From Myoxocephalus aenaeus (Eukaryota; Chordata; Actinopteri; Perciformes; Cottidae): a stretch of 64,000 nucleotides of DNA. The stretch is taken from contig JBAMJR010000170.1 in NCBI GenBank assembly GCA_038501785.1, positions 3,608,001 to 3,672,000 on the forward strand, in the 5' to 3' direction. The notes below the pieces were generated by a model. It worked only from the letters and a program-made list of their open reading frames with translations. It was not told where the DNA came from and made no database searches. This document shows, piece after piece, positions 24,349 through 36,079 of this stretch. The translations under genes and the position numbers were made by a program. The stretch's first letter is position 1, and every line of letters starts with the position of its first letter.

Positions 24349-24530
24349 TGACGTCACGTGGTCTTGATTTGAAGGTAGATTGAATACAAAGGAGGGGTGA
24401 ACATGCTTGGGTCGGGTGTGAACTACCTTCACTGTCTTTGTGCCGCAGATCTTTGGCGAAAACAAAGGAAATGGGATGGGACCTAATTCCACCAATCCAG
24501 ATGCGGAGAGGCTGGACCTTCTTATATAAA
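24349..24530 (+). promoter_or_regulatory. Promoter of the second gstr gene
   Basis: TGACGTCA at 24349-24356 overlaps an E-box CACGTG at 24355-24360. A CCAAT box is near 24492 and a TATA box (TATATAAA) is at 24523-24530. The start codon at 24620 is about 90 bp downstream of the TATA box, so a 5' leader of roughly 60 nt is expected. Confidence 0.6.
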
Positions 24531-24619
24531 CTGACGTTTTACACGTTTCAGCTTCACTCCTCACATCCTCCAACCTCGCACTACTTTTTCGTCCAGGTTT
24601 CACAGTTCACGCTCCAACC

Positions 24620-27261
24620 ATGGCCAAGGACATGACTCTGCTGTGGGGCTCCGGCTCTCCTCCCTGCTGGAGGATCATGATCGCACTGGAGGAGAAGAGC
24701 CTGCAGGGCTACAACCAGAAACTGCTCTCGTTTGAGAAGGGGGAGCACAAGTCAGCGGAGGTCATGGCCATGAATCCCCGGGGACAGGTGCGTTCACTTC
24801 CCCTAGATATAATGCATTTTTTTTTTCTCCTTATATGCACACATTCACTTTTTAAACTGTTACCTTACATTTGCATTCCTCTCTTTCCTAAAGCTTCCTT
24901 CCTTCAAACATAAAGACTACGTCCTGAACGAGTCCTACGGTGCCTGCATGTACCTGGCGGTAAGAACTTTGCCCTTTATTAAAATTGTATATCACCAAGG
25001 AGGTACTAAGTAGGAGGCCTCATTGTGCATTGTGTGTTCAACAATGCCTCGTAGACATCTGACACCCTACAACCTTTCAGAGGAAAAGAAACCCGACCGC
25101 CGTGCAGCTGTTCATAATGCTTCCTCTTTGCTTGTCTCCCAACAACAGAACCAGTTCCAGTCCCAGGGAACCAAGCTGATCCCTGACTGCCCAGCTGAAC
25201 AAGCAATGATGTATCAGCGCATCTTTGAGAGTCTCACTCTCAACCAGAAAATGGGTGAGTTAATTCTGACATGCAATGTTTTTTGTTTGTTTTGCAAACC
25301 AATCTATAGCTGTTGACTCTGCAAATCCTGCATATTAATACAGTTTTTATATCGTCCAGTTGAACTTAATGACTTTGCAGGTGTTGTTGCCGTTTAGAGG
25401 CCTGGTGGGACTTTGAACTTCATTGCTCTTGGCAACAAACTATACACTTCCCACTGAACTGCCTTGTTTAACCCTCTGAGACTTCATGTCCCCAGTCGCC
25501 CCAGGAACCTGAAACTCACGCCATGCACTAATGAGCTGTGCATTCACTTTATAAAGCCATGGCACCATGCATATGTTTATGTAGTTCACCCTTTTTTTAC
25601 ACTTATTAAAGAAAAAAGAGGTAGTGAAAGTAATTCTAATTCCAAAAAAAGGATCACATGTTCAGACCAGTTTTCCTTCAAGGCTCAAGTCATGCGATGG
25701 GAGTACTTAAATTTTGGGGGAGGGGTGCATTCCCATCAACTCGTGCATAATAAAAAATGCAGTTCAGTGAACATAGTATTTTATGAGGAGGCCAATTCAC
25801 ACTTTATTTGAGTCACTTTTACGGTCTTCAGTTTGAAACTTGTGTTGCGTAACCCTTTCCTCTATGCCCCACCCTCAAATGCTGGGGAAATGAAAGCAAT
25901 TGGTCCAAGCACAAATGTGGGCATGGATGTTGTATCCTAAAATGTGGAGTGGATAGATTTGCTTGATGGCAGCTGTCACGACTAACTGCCTGCCTGTTTT
26001 GTTTTTTGCATTTTTCAGCGGATGTTATCTACTACACCTGGAAGGTTCCTGAGGGAGAGAGACATGACTCTGCTGTGAAGAGAAATAAAGAGACTCTGAC
26101 TACTGAGGTCAAGCTGTGGGAGGGATACCTTAACAAGGTAAACCTGAACCATGTATGCTCTGATGACGGTCCTTTTTTAGACTGAAAGCTAACCGTAAAG
26201 TGTTCTCGGCATTGATTTTAAAAGTGCAGATATCTATTCGATCAGTTTTAGCTACTGATACTTCATGTCTGTGTAAACATAAAGTTACCACCAGAAGATG
26301 GCGTAGCTTAGGACATGGGTAAACTGCTATCCCGGGTCTCTCCAGGTAACAACATTTGCCTACTGCCACCTCTAAAGCGCACTAATAATGTAAATCCCGC
26401 TTTTACTCTGTAGTAAAATCAGATGTTGCACTTTTACAGAGCCTGACATGGTATCCTGACAAAAGGGTGGCGGCCATCTTCTGTCTTATATTACTTGACG
26501 TGTAAAAAAAAATGGCATGTTGTAGGTTTTTGTGCCGACCTACCAGGAAGCACATAACCACCAGTTGTTACTGGTTCGACAACTTGTTGATTTTACACTT
26601 TGGTCTACACCAACACTGAAACTGTAGTTTCTGAAACTCTTCCAACCTGCCTGTTTTACAAATGCTCTATTTTTAGAGGCTTAAAATGTCCAGTTTGGAC
26701 TAAAAAATAAAAGCTGCATTTACAGAAAATACCCGTAGACAACTATAGGCTTCGGTGCGCTTTAGAGGAGCTAGTTAGCACATTTTAAAAGCTACCGACT
26801 GTATGACCGTCCATCATAGCTAACATTTGTGTTAATTGTTAACAGGGATATTAGCAAATGAATGCTGCTGTGTTGGGTGTCAAATCTGCCCACCAGCACA
26901 TGGTCTAACTCTTTTCTTGTCTTCTAGGGATCAGGGTCTTTCCTAGCAGGAAAGAACTTTTCACTGGCTGATGTGGTTGTTTATCCAAGCATTGCTTATC
27001 TCTTCCATTTCCAGTAAGTGGGTTAAATCACAAAAAATGTCTTAAGATTGCCAAAATAAATGCACTGATGACAAAGCAGCAATAAGTTTGTAATTAGAAG
27101 TTCACATCAACTTTTCTCATTTCTTTAGGTTATGTGATGAGCGTTACCCTAAACTGGCCGCCTACTATAACTCTCTGAAGGACAGAGCCAGCATCAAAGC
27201 CTCCTGGCCTCCTACCTGGCTGGAGACTCCAGAAAAATCAGCTGTGCTCAAGGACATCTGA
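24620..27261 (+). CDS. gstr: Glutathione S-transferase rho, six exons, 225 residues
   Basis: Tandem paralogue of the gene at 17816, with the same exon plan: 24620-24787, 24894-24959, 25149-25254, 26019-26137, 26928-27013 and 27129-27261 (TGA). It starts MAKDMTLLWGSGSPPCW. It keeps the glutathione-site Glu-Ser (LNESYGAC), the FSLADV capping box and the WPPTWLET...LKDI end. Exon 5 is one codon shorter than in the paralogue, hence 225 residues. Exon 1 of the two genes is almost identical while later exons differ more, which could reflect gene conversion or constraint. A TATA box lies upstream; AATAAA at 27428 is the likely poly(A) signal. Expected function is cytosolic glutathione conjugation; substrate preference cannot be read. 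Confidence 0.95.
26369..26768. repeat. Possible MITE in the gstr intron
   Basis: A 400-bp segment is bounded by perfect 14-bp inverted repeats CCTCTAAAGCGCAC and GTGCGCTTTAGAGG, with no coding capacity. No clear target duplication was seen, so the call is tentative. Confidence 0.4.
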
Positions 27262-27826
27262 GATTCAACTGAACCACTGAAACTGTTCCTGTTGCGTGAT
27301 CTGTAACCACTCCTTGCATTGCACTATTCTAGCTGGCTGCACTTAAGAAATATTCATTTGCTGTAGTTAATTACCTAACATTTGTGTGTGGCTTAAAATG
27401 GCAGATTATTCTTGCTATGCTGTAAACAATAAACATTGGGTTTTACCTTTGCATGTTTTTTTATTTTTTTATTTGTAATTTAAAAAAAAGATTTCAGGGT
27501 AGTACTGCGTATAAGTGAGCAATGGTCTTGGAATATAACTGTAGGTTTATATGCCAACATATTGCTGCTTTCTTTGGCTTCATGCCATTTGTCTCCTTGA
27601 ACTTGCAAAGTATGGGGCTGCTTTTATAAATTGATGGATGAACCGTTCACTGTAAAAGTATATCGATTTTAAAGTGAAACACTTAAATTACAACCGTTAG
27701 ACTGTTCTATCAAAATAGGTTATATTCTGTTTCTATCACATTGAAACTCTAACTATATCAGCCCAAACTAATGTATGCATGTATTTCTTGTAAAAAAATG
27801 TCACTTTGTACTGATAACAGAAATAG
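27262..27826. other. gstr 3' flank and spacer
   Basis: Holds the 3' untranslated region with AATAAA at 27428, then AT-rich sequence without recognisable features. Confidence 0.6.
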
Positions 27827-28003
27827 GACATTTGCTATGAGCTGATGGACGATGCAGACACTTATCAGAAGACCTGTAATCATTGCAGCCCCTCCTTGTT
27901 CATGAAAGCTGTATTCATGGTGCATATTTGAAGATGCCGTTATTGATCTTGTCTTTTAAGCGCCGCTGCTATCTCAAGAGTGCCATCACCATGCCTGCTC
28001 CTC
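27827..28003 (+). pseudogene. Fragment of an apple-domain (kalliklectin-like) gene, last two exons fused
   Basis: The first 54 bp match exon 8 of the intact genes (TATGAGCTGATGGACGATGC). The sequence then jumps to the intron before exon 9 and runs into exon 9 (CGCCGCTGCTATCTCAAG, ...ATGCCTGCTCCTC). The middle of exon 8 and most of the intron are deleted. One apple cysteine codon is changed to Tyr (TGT to TAT) and the acceptor before exon 9 has moved by one base. It is a dead remnant 11-14 kb from the main apple cluster. Confidence 0.85.
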
Positions 28004-28778
28004 ATAGTTACTTGCTCTCAGCCTGGTTTATTCATTTGAAAGTCAGTATTCATACTTATTTTAGCCCACTTGTAAGAGGAATGTGGGTAACATACTTTAT
28101 AATAACTACACGCTATTTAGCATTAGTAAAGCATGAGTAAACACTTCATCGTTTATAAAGCATTGTTCCAACATGAACACATTAGTATGCAATTCATAAA
28201 CACAGTTATAAATGTTTTATTCTTGATTAATAAGCTTGACTATTATACGTTTCATGATTGGGTTTTCAAACTTCATAACTGAGACTTTTGATAACTTTGA
28301 GGCTCTGCTGGCCTTTCAATGTAATTTATTAATGTGTAGTAAAGCATAGATAACTGCTTAACTACCTAGCCTCTTTAGGCCCAGCCAATTTAATGGCAAA
28401 CATTGCAAATGGTTTGCATTCAACTAAATACTGAATATCTCCTAAACCCCAAGGTCTATTTGATAAGCTATAATATACAGAAAACCCTTGTGAACATATA
28501 TAATAAGTTCATATATGTGTTAGTGGTATATTAGTTAATGATGGTACACTGAAAAGAAGAAAAAAAACTAAAAGTTTTTTTTTATATCGTAACTATATTA
28601 ATGAATTCTATATAACATAGCTCTTTATGTTAGGAGTATATGTGCGAAGTTTGGCGTTGATTGAGTGAAGTTAAGTATTACTTCCCTGCCTTGCCTCTGT
28701 CACGGAACACTGCCATAGTCTTCTGTCTCCGACCACTAGTGATGGCGAGATGAAGCTTCCTGAAGCAATGAAGCTTTC

Positions 28779-30904
28779 ATCATTTCATGGACCAACGAGG
28801 CCAAGCTGGAGCTACAGTCCTGCTTTGCCTCCACTGATTGGAGTGTTTTTGAGGCTGCTGCTACAGACCTGGATGAGCTCACTGACACTGTGACGTCATA
28901 TATCAGCTTTTGTGAGGACATGTGTGTGCCGACAAAAACCTTCTGCACATTCAACAACAATAAACCCTGGTTCACTGAAAAACTCAGGCAGCTTCGTCGG
29001 GCTAAAGAGGAGGCCTACAGAGGGGGGGACAGGATTCTGTACAACCAGGCCAGGAACACACTAACGAGGGAGATCAAGGTAGCTAAGAAGAGCTACACTG
29101 ATAAGCTGGAAAAAAAGTTTTCAGCCAACGACCCCTCGTCAGTTTGGAGAGGCCTGGAGGTACTCACCAACTACAAGAGACCATCTCCCCCCACTGAGGA
29201 CAATCACCGACTGGCTGACGACCTGAATGTCTTCTATTGCAGGTTTGACAAGCCCACTTCCACCCCGCCCAACTGCCCCATCATCGAACAATCAGCTCCA
29301 CTCTCTGCCTCACCTCTCCCATCCAACCCCCCACCGGCACTGAGGATCTGCGAAGGGGATGTGAGTCGGCTCTTTCAGAGACAAAAGATCAGGAAGGCTC
29401 CGGGCCCAGACGGTGTGTCCCCCTCCTGCCTGAAAGTCTGTGCTGACCAGCTGGCCCCCATCTTCACGGAGATCTTCAACCGATCACTGGAGCTGTGTGA
29501 AGTCCCTTCCTGCTTCAAGCGCTCCTTGATCATCCCGGTCCCCAAGAAATCCTCCATCACAGGATTAAATGACTACAGACCCGTCGCCCTGACGTCTGTG
29601 GTCATGAAGTCCTTTGAGAGGCTGGTGTTGACCCATCTGAAGGACATCACAGGGCCCCTGCTGGACCCCCTGCAGTTTGCCTACCGTGCAAACAGGTCGG
29701 TGGATGATGCAGTTAATATGGGACTGCACCATATTCTTCAACACGTGGACACCCCAGGGAGATATGCAAGGGTTCTGTTTGTGGACTTCAGCTCTGCATT
29801 CAACACGATCATCCCGGAGGTTCTTCAACCCAAACTCTCCCAGCTCACCGTGCCAGCTCCCACCTGCCGGTGGATCACAAACTTCCTGACAGACAGGACG
29901 CAGCAGGTGAGGCTGGGAAAAATCATATCCAGCACCCGGACTATAAGCACTGGCGCCCCCCAGGGATGTGTGCTCTCTCCACTGCTCTTCTCCCTCTACA
30001 CCAACGACTGCACCTCAGGGGACCCATCTGTTAAACTCCTGAAGTTCGCAGACGACACAACGGTCATCGGCCTCATCAGCGACGGGGACGAGTCTGCGTA
30101 CAGACGGGAGGTTGAACAGCTGGTTCTCTGGTGTGGTCAGAACCACCTGGAGCTGAACAAGGCCAAAACTGTAGAGATGACAGTGGACTTCAGGAGGAGC
30201 CCCCCAACACTACCCCCCCCTCACAATACTCAACAGCACTGTTTCTGCGGTGGAGACCTTCAAGTTTCTGGGATCCACAATCTCCCGGGACCTGAAGTGG
30301 ACCGCCAACATCAACACCATCCGGAAAAAGGCCCAGCAGAGGCTGTACTTCCTGCGCCAGCTCAGGAAATTCAACCTGCCTCAGGAGCTGCTGATCCTGT
30401 TCTACACCGCCATCATCCAGTCTGTCCTCTGCTCCTCCATCACTGTGTGGTTTGGATCGGCCACCAAACAGGACAGAGTCAGACTACAGCGGATCGTCAG
30501 GTCTGCAGAGAGAACCATTGGTTCCAGCCTGCCCTCCATCCTGGACTTGCACACCGCCAGAGTCAGGAAGCGGGCTGTAAAGATCACCACAGACCCCTCA
30601 CACCCTGGACACAAGCTGTTCCAACTCCTCCCCTCTGGAAGGCGCTACAGAGCACTGTATGCCAAAACCACCAGACACAGAAACAGTTTCTTCCCACTGG
30701 CCGTCACTCTGATGAACAGTTAAACAGACTCTTCATCTGCACTATCTGCACTTTTTTGTTGTCTTACTACTGTCTTTAATGTCCTTTTTATATTTTTTAT
30801 ATTTATCTTGTATATTGTGTGTGGAAAAAAGTACGAGAGCCAGTGAAACCGGAGTCAAATTCCATGTATGTGAAAATGTACATGGCCATTAAAGCTGATT
30901 CTGA
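28779..30904 (+). mobile_element. Rex1-type LINE, 5' truncated
   Basis: It carries a reverse transcriptase with FADD box and ends in CATTAAAGCTGATTCTGA, the short GATTCT-type tail seen in Rex1 (CR1-clade) elements of fish. The 2,126-bp insert is bounded by TTTC on both sides (28775-28778 and 30905-30908), a possible 4-bp target duplication. The 5' end with the endonuclease is missing. The matching unit at 32967 shows the same site without the insertion. Confidence 0.93.
28890..30723 (+). pseudogene. Rex1 reverse transcriptase with one frameshift
   Basis: The protein covers the linker before the reverse transcriptase (IRKAPGPDGVSP), the palm (LFVDFSSAFNTI; catalytic FADDTTVIG) and, after a shift of frame in the C-rich stretch at about 30200-30230, the C-terminal part (FKFLGSTISRDLKW ... 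RRYRALYAKTTRHR), ending at 30723. Because the shift separates the two halves and the endonuclease is missing, this copy is not autonomous. Confidence 0.92.
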
Positions 30905-31205
30905 TTTCCATCCAATTGGTTCGCTCGTGGGCCGAAGCTTCATGGGGCTTAATTTGCTCTACTGCGCCATCAAGTGGACAATAAATGTAACACAGGCAGA
31001 GTGATTATGACACCATGGCGTTGGTGAAGCTTTGAATTGAATAAATGAACCAATGATGTTTGTGATACCAATACATACATGATGAACTTATTAATATTGG
31101 GTCTGTCTTTATGATCTTCAGATCCTCCCTCAATTGAATAATCAACCCTAACACGGCTTTCACTGTATTATTGAATTTTCTTAAATGTCTCTTATTGTCA
31201 CCTTC

Positions 31206-31636
31206 CTAAAATAATGGCCTAAGTCATTTTTTCAGATTTTTCAGAAAACACAAAAAACTAATACCAATGTAATAGGGGTGCACAAGCTGCCTCTAGATAC
31301 TGCACAACAGGCATACTGTAATACCGGTCAAATTATGTTATGATTACTAATATTATGTTCGAGTAAGATTTTCATTGACAAAAATGCTTAAATGCTTGCT
31401 TCAAAATGCCATATTAAAAAACTTGTAAAATTGCTTAAGTCAGATTGTCTTTTGACTTAGGCAAAATAAAATAGCCTAAGTCACACTCTTGACATAGGCC
31501 GTTATACTATAGGGGTAGAATCGCATGATCTGTTCAACTGAGGATGTAGGCGATTTACCAGAGGTGGCCAGTATCATGAGGAGATGATTTAGGCAAGACA
31601 TTTTTTGTCAAAAAATGACTTAGGCCATTATTTTAG
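31206..31636. mobile_element. MITE with 27-bp inverted ends and internal repeats of the end motif
   Basis: Both ends read CTAAAATAATGGCCTAAGTC inward and continue alike for about 27 bp. The core CCTAAGTCA/TGACTTAGG recurs inside (near 31435-31485). No coding sequence. Length 431 bp. A target duplication is not clear. Confidence 0.75.
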
Positions 31637-31740
31637 TAAGTTGACGATATGTAACTTTGCTGCTGCCACAACCAAATTTCCCCTTAGGGATGAATAACGT
31701 ATATATATCCTATCCTATCTGTCCGTAACACCACCGTGAG

Positions 31741-32405
31741 AGTAGACCATCTCTAAGATGGTCCACTTCATTCCCCTGCCTAAGTTGCCCTCCGCCAAGG
31801 AAAGGGTGGAGGCTGTACTATCATGTTTTCCGACTCCATGGTTTTCCTGCAGATGTGGTGTCAGACCGGGGTCCCCAGTTCATTTCTAAGTTCTGGGGGG
31901 AGTTCTGCAATCTCTTAGGAGCCACGGTCAGTCTGTCTTTTGGATACAACCCCAATCCAATGGCCAGACGCTGTCTGGTGTCCCAGAACCCCACTTCCTG
32001 GTGCAAACACCTCATTTGGGTTGAGTATGCGCACAACACTCTACCCTCCTCGTCTACTGGTCTCTCCCCTTTCCAGTGTGCCTATGGCTACCACCCACCC
32101 CTGTTTCCTGCTCAGGAGGTGGAGTCTAGGGTGCTCTGGCATGGTCTGCCGTTGCCGTCGCACCTGGGACCGAGCCCGCCAGACTCTACTCAAGAACTCT
32201 GCTCTTTACAAGAGGATGGCGAACCCAGGCCCCTAACTATCGGGTCGACCAGAGGGTGTGGCTATCTACACGTGACCTCCCCTTTCGCATGGAGTCCCGC
32301 AAGCTGGCCCCTCGGTTTGTGGGTCCCTTCCCAATTTCTAAGGTGAGTAACCCTGTGGCCGTGAGACTCAAACTCCCTAGACCCATGAGGGTTCACCCCA
32401 CGTTT
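31741..32405 (+). pseudogene. Ty3/gypsy retrotransposon integrase fragment
   Basis: Recognisable in pieces: KMVHFIPLPK, VSDRGPQFISKFW (second catalytic Asp region of integrase), HLIWVEYAHNTLPSS.TGLSPFQCAYGY, and the C-terminal chromodomain-linker sequence MRVHPTFY. Several frameshifts and a missing block between SFGYNPNP and the next segment break it. No LTRs border it directly. Confidence 0.85.
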
Positions 32406-32901
32406 TATGTGACATCATTATAAAATAACCCACAATATAAATATAGTTTCTCTTCATTACGTGTTGTAAAAAAGTGTTTCCTCTCTCCAGCACTCTCTGA
32501 TTATAATTACATACATAATAAAAGTTATTGAGGAGATCCAATCTTTGAAGACAGTTGTTTGTGGTCCCTTTGTTGTTCAGACCTACAAAGAACACATTTT
32601 AGGCAGATGGTGAATAAGAAAACAGATATAATATATAACTTGAGTTTAATCTGTGATCGTCTCTGGTATTAAACTCCAGCATCTGTCCGCTCAGCTGCAG
32701 CATCCAATCAAATAACAGATGAACAGTGAGGGGGCGTGTCCAGCGTTAAACACTTCCTGGAAGCTTGCTCTCGGGGCTCCTCGATCATGACTCCTCCGAT
32801 TTCCCTCCTCGATCCTCGCTCCTCAGAGCAAAATAAGAGCTTTGGGACGGCCGTCAAGATGGCGGAGCAGAGCCACTTCCAGTTCAATCGAGGAGCGAGG
32901 A

Positions 32902-32964
32902 AACGACAATTTAGAGACTTGAGATGCACCCCTTGGGTACATCCCAAGTCTCTAAATTGTCGTT
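32902..32964. repeat. Hairpin-forming inverted repeat
   Basis: Arms of 25 bp (32902-32926 and 32940-32964) with one mismatch and a 13-bp loop. The left arm starts AACGACAATTTAGAGACTTG. A related single arm, AGACTTGGGATGCACCCCTT, occurs at about 38241-38260, next to the LTR-like segment. Confidence 0.85.
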
Positions 32965-32966
32965 AG

Positions 32967-33978
32967 AGACTTGCTCTCAGCCTGGTTTATTCATTTGAAA
33001 GTCAGTATTCATACTTATTTTAGCCCACTTGTAAGAGGAATATGGGTAACATACTTTATAATAACTACACGCTATTTAGCATTAGTAAAGCATGAGTAAA
33101 CACTTCATCATTTATAAAGCATTGTTCCAACATGAACACTCATTAGTATGCAATTCATAAACACAGTTATAAATGTTTTATTCTTGATTAATAAGCTTGA
33201 CTATTATACGTTTCATGATTGGGTTTTCAAACTTCATAACTGAGACTTTTGATAACTTTGAGGCTCTGCTGGCCTTTCAATGTAATTTATTAATGTGTAG
33301 TAAAGCATAGATAACTGCTTAACTACCTAGCCTCTTTAGGCCCAGCCAATTTAATGGCAAACATTGCAAATGGTTTGCATTCAACTAAATACTGAATATC
33401 TCCTAAACCCCAAGGTCTATTTGATAAGCTATAATATACAGAAAACCCTTGTGAACATATATAATAAGTTCATATATGTGTTAGTGGTATATTAGTTAAT
33501 GATGGTACACTGAAAAGAAGAAAAAAAACTAAAAGTTTTTTTTATATCGTAACTATATTAATGAATTCCATATAACATAGCTCTTTATGTTAGGAGTATA
33601 TGTGCGAAGTTTGGCGTTGATTGAGTGAAGTTAAGTATTACTTCCCTGCCTTGCCTCTGTCACGGAACACTGCCATAGTCTTCTGTCTCCGACCACTAGT
33701 GATGGCGAGATGAAGCTTCCTGAAGCATTGAAGCTTTCCATCCAATTGGTTCGCTCGTGGGCCGAAGCTTCATGGGGCTTAATTTGCTCTACTGCGCCAT
33801 CAAGTGGACAATAAATGTAACACAGGCAGAGTGATTATAATGACACCATGGCGTTGGTGAAGCTTTGAATTGAATAAATGAACCAATGATGTTTGTGATG
33901 CCAATACATACATGATGAACTTATTAATATTGGGTCTGTCTTTATGATCCTCAGATCCTCCCTCAATTGAATAATCAA
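32967..33978. repeat. Duplicated unit, copy 2, without the LINE
   Basis: Nearly identical to copy 1 (28009-31157 minus its LINE); differences are single bases and small indels. At 33731-33740 the sequence runs AAGCTTTCCA without interruption, the empty site for the Rex1 insertion in copy 1. Confidence 0.92.
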
Positions 33979-35023
33979 AAATCAAAAATTCAGGCTGCAG
34001 GCAAACTGGCAGCTTTACGCATTAGGACCCAAAAGCGCCAATAAAGCATCGGCCAGACGTTCGCCAGTCTTTCCTGAACGCAGATTTTGAGCAGCTCCGT
34101 ACTCCAGACCAGCCTAATTGTTTGGTGACTGATTTGGTAAGTTAAAAGTTTTTTCTTTCTTTTTTAAAATATGTTTAAGCATGAGTGAAAGTTAGAAACA
34201 TTATTTCTAAATGTGCGGACCCGCTGCGGATCCCGTGCGCTTTCCCCCCAATTCAAATAAGCAGCTAGCTGAGATCGATCTTCTTGCTTTTTATGGCGGT
34301 TGGTGATGAGTTGTTGTTAAAGTACACAAGGAAATGTGTTCTCAATTATATGTTATATATATTTGTATTGTCATATATTACATGGTTAATCTAGTTACTG
34401 TTTGATGGACAAATAGAACAGCCAATCAGAAGTTTTGAAGTTGGCGTGACAATAAAGTTTTACTTTTCGGACGACGTAGTTCCACTGAAACTGAAGTGAT
34501 GCCCCACGTTGTCTTATTCCTCCATTATTATATTCGGGTTAACACATATACGCCAGGATCGCTATCCACTTCTGCTAACAGTTGTATTAACAAATGTATA
34601 ACTCAGCTCATTAAGCATGCTCATTAAATAAATGCATTTGGGGTACTAGAAATCTTTAGTGGAAAATTGAATGCACCTAGGGTGAACTGGATGAAGCTGG
34701 TTCGTATGTTAATCGCACAGACGCATAGTCACTGACCAAGATAATGGCATGTGGTTTTATTCATATGTTAAATCATCAACACCTTGACTGGAAGTAGAGA
34801 CAAAGACCTGTGCCAGGGGGTGTCGACACGCCCGAACACCAATGGACTGCCTTCTTACACCTTCAAACCTTTACCTGGATATTAACGTTAAATGTCCTCT
34901 TGAATATTTCCTCTTGAACGCAGACTAACCTGAGCAGCAGCTGATCCAGCAGAACCCCACTGAACCCCACTAAACGGAAACCTCGCCGCATTTTAGGTAA
35001 GAAACGTGAATGCACACTTTTAG
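33979..35023. other. Non-coding part of a transposon-derived segment
   Basis: No frame of note. AT-rich sequence with a TATAT tract near 34350. It probably belongs to the element whose coding exons follow at 35024, but no terminal repeats were recognised. Confidence 0.4.
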
Positions 35024-35699
35024 AGGGAAATGTTTTCAAAGCAAAATAAAGACACAATATGCTCACACCTTACTTCGATCCTTTGTCAGTCACTTTGGTG
35101 AGATATATGGCAAAGATCAAATTGTTTATAATATCCATGGTTTGGTCCATCTGGCAGATGAAGTACAACGACATGGTTGCCTTGACTCATTTTCTGCATT
35201 TCCATATGAAAGTTACCTGCACAAGCTGAAAAAGCTTGTCAGAAAACCAGACTTTCCCCTTGCACAGATTATCCGTCGCTTGTCAGAAAAGAGATTTCAA
35301 TTTACTGACACACCTTTAAAACAAGCTTTTAAAAAGCAACACTTTGTTGGACCACTTGTAGGTGGACTGTCGGTGAAAGCACAGTATGGTGAGATGGCCT
35401 GTGACAAGTGGACTGTTAAAGTTTCAACCGGGGTTAATGCTTTTCTCATTGGAAACAACATTTGTTACATACATAACATTGTAGAATGCAGTGATGGAGT
35501 GTATGTGGTATACAAAGAATGTTCAGAGAAGTCTTTGTTCTTCACTTACCCATTCAACTCTGACTATTTGAATATTCATAAAATTGCCCAAATATCAGAT
35601 ACACTTAAGTGCGTTCAAATTTCTGAGCTAGTTCAAAAATTTGCTGTTTTGCCTCATGGGGATGGATTTGTGGCTATACCCCTATTTCATACTTTTTAG
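35024..35699 (+). CDS. Transposon-encoded protein, C-terminal exon (EnSpm/CACTA-like, DUF4218-type)
   Basis: The exon starts after the acceptor ACTTTTAG and is open for about 225 codons to a TAG at 35697. It contains IVYNIHGLVHLADEVQRHG, then LDSFSAFPYESYLHKLKKLV and QIIRRLSEK. This arrangement (lookup of HxLxHLxDDV followed by FSAFPxExxLxxLKxxVR) is the one I know from the DUF4218-like end of EnSpm/CACTA-type transposase proteins. The catalytic N-terminal part is not in the window, so it is a partial gene. The next gene of the module, at 36080, is in the same orientation. The family assignment is from memory and moderately sure. Confidence 0.6.
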
Positions 35700-36079
35700 T
35701 TATCTGCATTTACAAAAAACGCCACCGCTTATGATTGTGTTCTGTTTACTTTTTAATTATATATGGTATTGGAGTTGTAGCCCTTGTGTTCTAGTGTGAG
35801 CAGTTAAAATTGACGCTATAGTTTATACTTGGTGGGTGTTGACTGGGACAAAAACTGACCGACTGCATCACCACAATCACGGCTATCTATGTTAAACTGG
35901 ATGCAACATTGACTGCAAATACTTTGTGTAAGTCACTTGTCTTTTTAATGTGTACAACAAGTCTATTATTGCTGTTCAATCACATTTTTAAAGTATACCT
36001 CATGTTTTCACTAATTCACATCCAACAGAACGTTAGATTTCTATGACTGACTGTTTGTTTCTTTCCTTGGTAATTCAGG

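Larger units (their letters stand above)
28009..31157. repeat. Duplicated unit, copy 1, interrupted by a Rex1 LINE
   Basis: Without the LINE (28779-30904) this is about 1 kb that matches 32967-33978 almost base for base, from CTTGCTCTCAGCCTGG to CAATTGAATAATCAA. The opening portion resembles the 3' flank of the first apple-domain gene (TTTATTCATTTGAAAGTCAG at about 44935), so the unit may descend from that locus. Confidence 0.9.
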
